Source: a bacterium (GTDB lineage Bacteria > Patescibacteriota > Minisyncoccia > Minisyncoccales > GWA2-38-27). Taken from it: a stretch of DNA of 18,682 bases. Positions 14,694 through 18,682 of the stretch are shown one piece after another. The first letter of the stretch is position 1; each line of letters starts with the position of its first letter. The stretch is from positions 1 through 18,682 of the forward strand of contig JAKPCP010000038.1 in the NCBI GenBank assembly GCA_029553225.1. The letters run 5' to 3'. Under the pieces are notes generated by a model. The model saw only the letters and a list, made by a program, of their open reading frames with translations. It was not told where the DNA came from and did no database searches. A program made the translations under genes and the position numbers.

Positions 14694-14854
14694 ATTTTTT
14701 ATGTTTTTATTTAATATTTAAATATATTATTATAAAAAAATAAGTCAAATTAAAAAAAATAAAACAAAATTTCAAAATTTGTTAATAAATTGTGAAAAAG
14801 ATGTTAATTTAAAGTGTTTTATTTGATTATTTTAATAAATATTAAAATTTAAAA
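14694..14854. other. Candidate replication origin (oriC) between dnaA and rpmH
   Basis: An extremely AT-rich, gene-free region in the classical rpmH-dnaA location. Three 9-mers with a TGTKAA core stand at 14780-14788 (TGTTAATAA), 14791-14799 (TGTGAAAAA) and 14802-14810 (TGTTAATTT), exactly 11 bp apart. Read on the minus strand the middle one is TTTTTCACA, which matches the relaxed DnaA-box consensus TTWTNCACA; the other two match it only partly. The A/T stretch at 14700-14780 could be the unwinding element. Location and box array are seen; origin function is inferred. Confidence 0.55.
14721..14748 (-). promoter_or_regulatory. Putative dnaA promoter
   Basis: On the minus strand TTGACT (14743-14748) and TATATT (14721-14726) are separated by 16 bp, ending 27 bp before the dnaA ATG. 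It lies beside the DnaA-box-like repeats, so DnaA could repress it. Confidence 0.5.
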
Positions 14855-14883
14855 TTGACCAAGTTTAAATTTTATCTTATAAT
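14855..14883 (+). promoter_or_regulatory. Sigma70-type promoter of rpmH-rnpA-yidC-khpB
   Basis: TTGACC (14855-14860) and a perfect TATAAT (14878-14883) are separated by the ideal 17 bp. The predicted start is near 14890, giving a leader of about 30 nt before the rpmH ATG. This is the strongest protein-gene promoter visible in the window. Confidence 0.75.
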
Positions 14884-14920
14884 CAAATTATTATAATTTA
14901 ATTATTAATTATATAAGAAT

Positions 14921-15055
14921 ATGTCTTTAACATACAATCCTAAAAAAAGAAAAAGAAGTAAAACTCACGGATATAGGGCAAGAAAAAAAACAAAAGGAGG
15001 GCAAAAGGTTTTAAAAAGAAGAATTAAAAAAGGAAGATATAAAATTTCAGTTTAA
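14921..15055 (+). CDS. rpmH: 50S ribosomal protein L34
   Basis: A 44-aa highly basic protein, too short for many ORF callers. It has the family pattern MSLTYNPKKRKRSKTHGYRA, then RKKTKGGQKVLKRRIKKGRYKISV. The usual TGG-QVL-RRR-KGR core is recognisable. L34 sits in the 23S core near the tunnel. It is preceded by a strong promoter and followed 17 bp later by rnpA, the universal rpmH-rnpA pair. The sequence before the ATG (ATATAAGAAT) has no Shine-Dalgarno. Confidence 0.95.
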   Translation: MSLTYNPKKRKRSKTHGYRARKKTKGGQKVLKRRIKKGRYKISV

Positions 15056-15072
15056 TAATTTAAAATTTTTAA

Positions 15073-15414
15073 ATGCTTCCTTTAAATAATAGATTAAAAA
15101 AGAAAAAAGATTTCGAAGAGGTTTTTAAAAATGGGAAAAGTTATAAAGAAAATTCTTTACAGTTAAAATTTTTGGAGAATAATTTAAAAACAAGCAGATT
15201 TGGTTTTGTTGTTAGTAAAAAATTTTCCAAAAAGGCAGTTGTCCGCAATAAAATTAAAAGAAGATTAAGAGAAATAATTAGGAAGAATTTAATTTATATT
15301 AAAAAAGGGTTTGATTGCGTAATTATTGTTTTACCGGATTTAAAAATTAAAAAATTTGAAGAATTAGAAGAAATTTTAATAAAGTTATTTAAAAAAGCAG
15401 ATTTATTAGAATAA
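15073..15414 (+). CDS. rnpA: Ribonuclease P protein component
   Basis: A 113-aa basic protein of normal RnpA length. It starts MLPLNNRLKKKKDFEEVFKN, followed by the strand FGFVVSKKFSKKAVVRN, and carries the RNR-type signature RNKIKRRLRE (about residues 57-66) that lines the pre-tRNA leader cleft. It partners the RNase P RNA, which is not in this window, to mature tRNA 5' ends. It lies between rpmH (17 bp) and yidC (13 bp). No yidD gene is present between rnpA and yidC, unlike in many bacteria. Confidence 0.93.
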   Translation: MLPLNNRLKKKKDFEEVFKNGKSYKENSLQLKFLENNLKTSRFGFVVSKKFSKKAVVRNKIKRRLREIIRKNLIYIKKGFDCVIIVLPDLKIKKFEELEEILIKLFKKADLLE

Positions 15415-15427
15415 AAATAAAAAACTA

Positions 15428-16162
15428 ATGAGTATTATTTCTAATTTTTTTAATTATTGTTTTTATCAGCCATTATTTAATTTTTTAATTTTAATTTATA
15501 AATTAATACCAGGAGGCGATTTTGGAATTAGTATAATTATTTTAACTATTTTAATTAAATTATTAATGCTTCCTTTTAATAATAAAGCAATAAAATCTCA
15601 AAAAATTATTGCTGACCTTCAACCAAAAATTAAAGAAATTCAAGAAAAATATAAAAATGATAAAGAAAAACAAGCAAAAGAAATGATGGAAATTTATAAA
15701 AAAGAGAAAATAAGCCCTTTTGCTGGAATTATTCCCGCCCTTATTCAATTGCCAATTCTTATTGCTCTATATCAGCTTTTTTTACGCGGATTTAATACAG
15801 AACAAATGTCTTTACTTTATAGTTTTAATCATTTTTCAGGAGAAATTAATCCCTATTTTTTAGGAATTATAAATTTAAGCAAACCAAATTATATATTGGC
15901 TATTATTGTCGGAGTATTGCAGTTTTTTCAGTTAAAAACATCAACACCAAAAAAATCTAAAAACAATAAACCCTTAAAAAAATCTGATAGACCCGATATC
16001 TCTTATATTATACAAAAAGAAACACTTTTTATTGTTCCCTTATTTACTGCTTTTATTCTTTTAACAATTCCTTCTGCTGTCGGAATTTATCTTTTGACTA
16101 CAACATTATTTACAATAATTCAGCAATATTCCATTTTAAAAAATAGAAAAAATATTAATTAA
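15428..16162 (+). CDS. yidC: Membrane protein insertase YidC/Oxa1 family
   Basis: A 244-aa polytopic membrane protein with only the conserved Oxa1-type insertase core and no large extracytoplasmic domain. Hydrophobic helices lie at about 15-27, 33-50, 95-115, 155-170 and 195-230. The cytoplasmic coiled hairpin, including ADLQPKIKEIQEKYKNDKEK at about 61-80, follows the groove helix. The family motif FAGIIPALIQLPILIALYQ is intact. Lys44 in ILTILIKLLMLPF stands where most family members have the groove arginine. YidC inserts and folds membrane proteins, alone or with Sec. It has no obvious lipobox or cleavable signal. khpB follows 4 bp later. Confidence 0.93.
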   Translation: MSIISNFFNYCFYQPLFNFLILIYKLIPGGDFGISIIILTILIKLLMLPFNNKAIKSQKIIADLQPKIKEIQEKYKNDKEKQAKEMMEIYKKEKISPFAGIIPALIQLPILIALYQLFLRGFNTEQMSLLYSFNHFSGEINPYFLGIINLSKPNYILAIIVGVLQFFQLKTSTPKKSKNNKPLKKSDRPDISYIIQKETLFIVPLFTAFILLTIPSAVGIYLLTTTLFTIIQQYSILKNRKNIN

Positions 16163-16166
16163 TAAT

Positions 16167-16658
16167 ATGATTGAAGAAATAAATAAAGATAAAATTAAAA
16201 AAACCGCAAAAAACTTTTTTGAAAAAATGGGTTTTGATGTTGATATTTCTATCACAGAAAAAGAAAATAATATGGTTTTTATAGATATAAAAACAGATGA
16301 ACCAAAAATTTTAATAGGGCAAAAGGGTCAAGTGCTATTTGATATCCAACATGTCTTAAAACTGATTATAAAAAGAAATATTTTAAATTCTCCTTTAGGA
16401 TTGGAAGAAACAGAAAAAGAATTTTTTATTGATATTGATATCAATAATTATAAAAAGAAGAAAATTGAATATTTAAAAGAAACAGCAAACTATATTGCTG
16501 ATGAAGTTGCTTTACATAAAAAAGAAAAAGAAATGGAGCCGATGTCTTCTTACGAAAGAAGAATAGTTCATACAGAGATTTCTAAAAGAGGAGATGTAAT
16601 AACAGAAAGTATTGGTGAAGGAGAAAACAGAAGGGTAGTAATAAAACCTAAAAATTAA
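16167..16658 (+). CDS. khpB: KH-R3H RNA-binding protein KhpB (Jag/EloR)
   Basis: A 163-aa protein with a KH domain (about 40-95, containing ILIGQKGQVLFDIQHVLK with the GxxG-type loop GQKG) and an R3H domain (about 105-163, MSSYERRIVHTEISKRGDVITESIGEG, including the R-x3-H pair RRIVH). The N-terminal Jag_N domain of Firmicutes homologues is missing; only about 35 residues precede the KH domain. Relatives bind many RNAs and affect cell elongation in Gram-positives. Its place directly after yidC (4 bp) is the conserved jag position. It is the last gene of the rpmH operon. Confidence 0.9.
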   Translation: MIEEINKDKIKKTAKNFFEKMGFDVDISITEKENNMVFIDIKTDEPKILIGQKGQVLFDIQHVLKLIIKRNILNSPLGLEETEKEFFIDIDINNYKKKKIEYLKETANYIADEVALHKKEKEMEPMSSYERRIVHTEISKRGDVITESIGEGENRRVVIKPKN

Positions 16659-16689
16659 ATTCTAAAAAATAATAAAAATTATATCTTTG

Positions 16690-16761
16690 TGCCCTCGAGA
16701 GGAGTTGAACCTCTATTTTAAGATCCGCAATCTTATGTCCTATCCATTGAACGACGAGGGC
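16690..16761 (-). tRNA. tRNA-Arg (anticodon GCG)
   Basis: A 72-nt cloverleaf on the minus strand. The acceptor pairs GCCCTCG with CGAGGGC and has discriminator A. The D stem is GTTC/GGAC, the anticodon stem TAAGA/TCTTA with loop TTGCGGA, and the T arm AGAGG/CCTCT around TTCAACT. The anticodon GCG reads CGC and CGU. Most bacteria decode these with an ACG tRNA whose A34 is deaminated to inosine. No CCA is encoded. Confidence 0.93.
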
Positions 16762-16810
16762 TTTTAAAATAGATTTACTTAAATTTATCAAAAAAATAAA
16801 TTAAAATCAA

Positions 16811-16839
16811 TTGACCGAATTATTTCTTTTATGTAAAAT
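16811..16839 (+). promoter_or_regulatory. Sigma70-type promoter of tRNA-Ser(GCT)
   Basis: TTGACC (16811-16816) and TAAAAT (16834-16839) are separated by 17 bp. The predicted start is near 16846, about five bases before the mature tRNA 5' end. Confidence 0.65.
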
Positions 16840-16850
16840 AAAAAATCTTT

Positions 16851-16938
16851 GGAGGAGTGCGGCGAATGGCAAGCCAACAGTTTGCTAAACTGTACTCGTC
16901 TAAAAAACGAGTTGTGGGTTCGAGTCCCACCTCCTCCG
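16851..16938 (+). tRNA. tRNA-Ser (anticodon GCT)
   Basis: An 88-nt class II tRNA. The acceptor pairs GGAGGAG with CTCCTCC and has discriminator G. The anticodon stem ACAGT/ACTGT carries loop TTGCTAA. A long variable arm closes on ACTCG/CGAGT. The T arm is GTGGG/CCCAC around TTCGAGT. It reads AGC/AGU. CCA is not encoded. Its 3' end is duplicated downstream at 17090. Confidence 0.96.
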
Positions 16939-16939
16939 C
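16919..16939 (+). repeat. Direct repeat copy 1 (tRNA-Ser 3' end; attL-like)
   Basis: The 21-bp segment from the T loop to one base past the discriminator. It is identical to 17090-17110. This is the portion of a tRNA normally used as a core attachment site by integrative elements. Confidence 0.6.
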
Positions 16940-17089
16940 TTTAAAATATTAAAATAAAAGATTAAAACAGAAGGATTAAAATTAAAAAATTAAGATTAAT
17001 TATTTAAAGAAGGTGTGATGAGAACCCACCCACTGAATTGCGAGAGAGCGAGTGAAACGAGCGAAAGAGGCAATGCCTTCGGGAAACTT

Positions 17090-17110
17090 TTCGAGTCCCA
17101 CCTCCTCCGC
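17090..17110 (+). repeat. Direct repeat copy 2 (tRNA-Ser 3'-end fragment; attR-like)
   Basis: An exact 21-bp copy of the 3' end of tRNA-Ser(GCT), 171 bp downstream of the original. Nothing else of the tRNA is present: the five bases before it (AAACT at 17085-17089) cannot form the T stem, so it is not a second tRNA gene. The preceding stretch (about 17012-17089) is clearly GC-richer than the surrounding DNA. The rest of 16940-17191 holds no gene. It looks like a remnant of an integrated element or of imprecise excision. Confidence 0.6.
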
Positions 17111-17191
17111 ACAGAAAGATTAGGGTTAAAAATTAGATTGCTTTGTCATCTTTTATTTTAAAAATAACTTAAATTAATATTTAATAAATTT

Positions 17192-18253
17192 ATGGCATTA
17201 TCAATTGGAATTGTTGGCTTGCCGAATGTAGGCAAATCAACACTATTTGAGACACTAACAAAAAAACAAGTAGATAAAGCAAACTATCCATTTTGCACAA
17301 TAGATCCAAATATTGGAGTTGTTGCTGTTCCTGATGAAAGAGTGGACAAACTTGCTGAATTAACAAAATCACAAAAAAAGATATACACAACAATTGATTT
17401 TATTGATATTGCTGGGTTAGTAAAGGGAGCAAGTAAAGGCGAGGGTTTGGGTAATAAATTTTTAGCAAATATTAGAGAAGTAGACGCTATTGTCTATGTC
17501 TTGAGGGCATTTTTAAATAATAAAATTATAAATACTCAAAATAGCATCAACCCTTTTAAAGATAAAGAAATTTTAGACACAGAATTAATTTTAAAAGATT
17601 TAGAAACAATTGAAAAAAGATTAAAAAGTTTAGAAAAAGAACTTAAAAATAAAGAAATAATAAAAGAATATGAATCTTTGTTAAAAGCAAAAAATTTATT
17701 AGAGCAAGGGAAAATTTTAATAGAAGAATTCTTTACAGAAGATGAAATAAAACAGTTAAAACAATATCAGCTCTTAACATTAAAGCCGAGAATTTATCTT
17801 TTAAATGGAAAAGAAGAGGAGGTTTCTCAAGATATTATTAACGAATTTAAAAAAAATAACTGGCCTTATTTAATAATAGATTTGCTAACCGAATTTGAAG
17901 CAGCAGACTTATCAAAACAGGAACGAAGAGAGCTCGGATTGCCCGAAGAAACAGAACTTGATATTTTAATAAAAAAATCTTATCAGATTTTAGGATTAAT
18001 AACATTTTTTACAACAGGGCCTGATGAAACAAGGGCATGGGCAATAAAAAAGGGAACAGCAGTGCCTCAAGCCGGAGGAATAATTCATTCAGACTTTGAA
18101 AAACATTTTATAAAAGCAGAAGTTATAAATTGGAAAGATTTAATTAGTGTAGGCGGATTTACTCAAGCGCGAGAAAAAGGATTAATCCGCACTGAGGGAA
18201 AAGAGTATATAGTTCAAGACGGAGATGTTATAGAAATAAAACACAATGCCTAA
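17192..18253 (+). CDS. ychF: Redox-regulated ATPase/GTPase YchF (Obg family)
   Basis: A 353-aa protein of normal YchF length. The P-loop GLPNVGKST (residues 9-17) opens the G domain, followed by the switch and G3 region DFIDIAGLVKGASKGEGLGN near 69-88. In place of the usual NKxD G4 motif it has YLLNGKEEE, the NxxE-type variation that gives YchF its ATP preference. A coiled-coil insertion (about 130-200) and a C-terminal TGS domain (about 270-353, FFTTGPDETRAW and QDGDVIEIKHNA) complete it. It binds ribosomes and is implicated in translation and stress control. It is monocistronic, with a terminator 36 bp downstream. A weak TTGTCA at 17143 could belong to its promoter. Confidence 0.96.
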   Translation: MALSIGIVGLPNVGKSTLFETLTKKQVDKANYPFCTIDPNIGVVAVPDERVDKLAELTKSQKKIYTTIDFIDIAGLVKGASKGEGLGNKFLANIREVDAIVYVLRAFLNNKIINTQNSINPFKDKEILDTELILKDLETIEKRLKSLEKELKNKEIIKEYESLLKAKNLLEQGKILIEEFFTEDEIKQLKQYQLLTLKPRIYLLNGKEEEVSQDIINEFKKNNWPYLIIDLLTEFEAADLSKQERRELGLPEETELDILIKKSYQILGLITFFTTGPDETRAWAIKKGTAVPQAGGIIHSDFEKHFIKAEVINWKDLISVGGFTQAREKGLIRTEGKEYIVQDGDVIEIKHNA

Positions 18254-18289
18254 AACAAAAATAAAATTAAAAATTAACCTTTCTTTATT

Positions 18290-18321
18290 AAAAAGAGATT
18301 AAAAATTTTAGTCTCTTTTTT
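18290..18321 (+). terminator. Rho-independent terminator of ychF
   Basis: A 15-bp stem with one G-T wobble pairs 18290-18304 with 18306-18320, ending in a run of T (18316-18321). Because the 5' arm begins with A5, it could also terminate leftward transcription. Confidence 0.75.
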
Positions 18322-18382
18322 ACTTTTAATCTATAAATTATTGCCTTAAATTGTTTTAAATGTAATAATTAAAATATTAAAA

Positions 18383-18682
18383 TTATTTAATTCGGTGGGT
18401 TGCGCCGAATGGCAAGGCACCGGTCTTGAAAACCGGAACCCTGAAAAGGGTTTGCAGGTTCGAGTCCTGCACCCACCGCCAATCAGAAAAAGAGGTTGCT
18501 GGCTCGCCCTCTACGAGGGCTCGCCAGCCGATTTTAGGCGAAAAATTGAATTTTTTGTCTTTCAAAATAAAGTTCGAGCCGACATTTTTTAGAAATTCCC
18601 GGATTTGATAATTGTCGCCCTGCGACAATAGAATTTTGGCTTGTTTCGCCTCGAAAATCATTTCTTTCATCGGTTCGAGCCA
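18383..18682 (-). CDS. C-terminal part of a serine site-specific recombinase, reading antisense through tRNA-Ser (partial)
   Basis: The frame enters from the right window edge and is open to TAA at 18383-18385. It reads WLEPMKEMIFEAKQAK, then GDNYQIREFLKNVGSNFILK, then DKKFNFSPKIGWRAL. The pattern of WLE, helix, GD, basic helix, GSN-x-LKD-K and a short basic strand is what I recognise as the end of serine recombinases (resolvase/invertase with Recombinase and zinc-ribbon domains) common in CPR genomes. Catalytic parts lie outside the window. Codons are GC-richer (TCG, GGC, CGG) than those of neighbours. The last 35 or so residues (WRWVQDSNLQ..., PVFKTGALPFG) are encoded by the antisense strand of tRNA-Ser(TGA). 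The true C-terminus may therefore be a by-product of integration at the tRNA 3' end. The domain call is by eye. Confidence 0.6.
   Translation of the reverse strand, partial: WLEPMKEMIFEAKQAKILLSQGDNYQIREFLKNVGSNFILKDKKFNFSPKIGWRALVEGEPATSFSDWRWVQDSNLQTLFRVPVFKTGALPFGATHRIK
18394..18481 (+). tRNA. tRNA-Ser (anticodon TGA), CCA encoded
   Basis: A class II tRNA. The acceptor pairs GGTGGGT with ACCCACC, and discriminator G18478 is followed by CCA at 18479-18481. The anticodon stem CCGGT/ACCGG carries loop CTTGAAA (TGA at 18427-18429). The long variable arm is AACCC/GGGTT. The T arm is GCAGG/CCTGC around TTCGAGT. It reads UCA and other UCN codons. It is the only tRNA here with genomic CCA. The minus-strand recombinase frame runs through it. 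Confidence 0.96.
18498..18528. repeat. GC-rich hairpin beside tRNA-Ser(TGA)
   Basis: GCTGGC and GCCCTC pair with GAGGGC and GCCAGC around a TAC loop, with one symmetric 2x2 mismatch. It starts 17 bp past the encoded CCA, within the recombinase frame. No T tract follows, so terminator function is doubtful. It could be part of the attachment site or an RNA structure at the end of the recombinase message. Confidence 0.6.
18611..18629. repeat. Short perfect hairpin in the recombinase frame
   Basis: ATTGTCGC and GCGACAAT pair perfectly around CCT. A second, wider pair of 8-bp arms, AGGCGAAA (18536-18543) and TTTCGCCT (18644-18651), encloses it. These may be incidental to coding sequence. Confidence 0.45.

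Noticed and set aside
17012..17110. Second or degenerate full tRNA-Ser gene
   Set aside because: Only the 3' 21 bp match; there is no acceptor 5' strand, no anticodon arm and no T-stem partner before the TTCGAGT loop.
18395..18608. Plus-strand open frames across tRNA-Ser(TGA)
   Set aside because: They are readings of the tRNA and of the antisense of the recombinase tail, with no start signal or family resemblance.
1..18682. UGA reassignment (Gly, as in Gracilibacteria/SR1)
   Set aside because: All conserved genes are full length without in-frame TGA, and glycines are encoded by GGN.
1..18682. CRISPR array, insertion sequence or rRNA genes
   Set aside because: No regularly spaced identical repeats with unique spacers, no transposase frame and no rRNA-like sequence were seen.

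Overview
The window is strongly AT-rich, densely packed bacterial chromosome. It carries the rpmH/dnaA/dnaN origin neighbourhood and the housekeeping genes rpsO, pnp, rnpA, yidC, khpB, rsmA, comM and ychF, all on the standard genetic code. The proteins are short and Lys/Ile/Asn/Glu-rich. Recognisable Shine-Dalgarno sequences are almost absent. Together with the lineage-flavoured envelope proteins (a Lys/Glu coiled-coil protein, a Cys-ladder protein with peptidoglycan-binding repeats, a LysM-M23 peptidase) and the type of recombinase at the right edge, this suggests a Candidate Phyla Radiation (Patescibacteria, Parcubacteria-like) genome. That placement is inferred from style, not from a marker tree.

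Layout. At 1-1560 a tRNA-Lys is followed by a methyltransferase with atypical Arg codons, a gene-poor stretch with nested inverted repeats, a tiny ORF, a frameshifted membrane gene and a terminator. At 1664-9918 seven genes run in one direction with 5-14 bp gaps: rpsO, a NYN-domain nuclease, pnp, a 498-aa coiled-coil protein, a membrane-anchored peptidoglycan-binding protein, a DksA/TraR zinc-finger protein and comM. Facing this operon is a LysM-LysM-M23 peptidase gene. Its reading frame extends about 200 codons upstream of the first ordinary start codon, so it appears to begin at a non-canonical codon. Next come rsmA and, convergent with it, dnaN and dnaA. The intergenic region between dnaA and rpmH is the best oriC candidate: AT-rich, with three DnaA-box-like 9-mers spaced 11 bp apart and divergent sigma70-type promoters. 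Rightward from it run rpmH, rnpA, yidC and khpB.

The right end (16690-18682) is a tRNA and mobile-DNA neighbourhood: tRNA-Arg(GCG), tRNA-Ser(GCT), ychF and tRNA-Ser(TGA). The last 21 bp of the tRNA-Ser(GCT) locus are repeated exactly 171 bp downstream, beside a short GC-richer segment, as expected for an attachment-site scar. At tRNA-Ser(TGA) a frame with GC-richer codons enters from the right edge on the minus strand. It reads as the C-terminus of a serine site-specific recombinase and continues antisense straight through the tRNA gene before stopping. The most interesting reading of the window is therefore a family of recombinases or integrated elements that use serine-tRNA 3' ends as targets and take their C-terminal tail from the antisense strand of the tRNA.

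Functionally the rest divides into RNA metabolism (S15, PNPase, NYN nuclease, RNase P protein, KhpB, RsmA), replication initiation (DnaA, DnaN, origin), membrane and envelope biogenesis (YidC, M23 peptidase, peptidoglycan-binding anchor) and competence (ComM).
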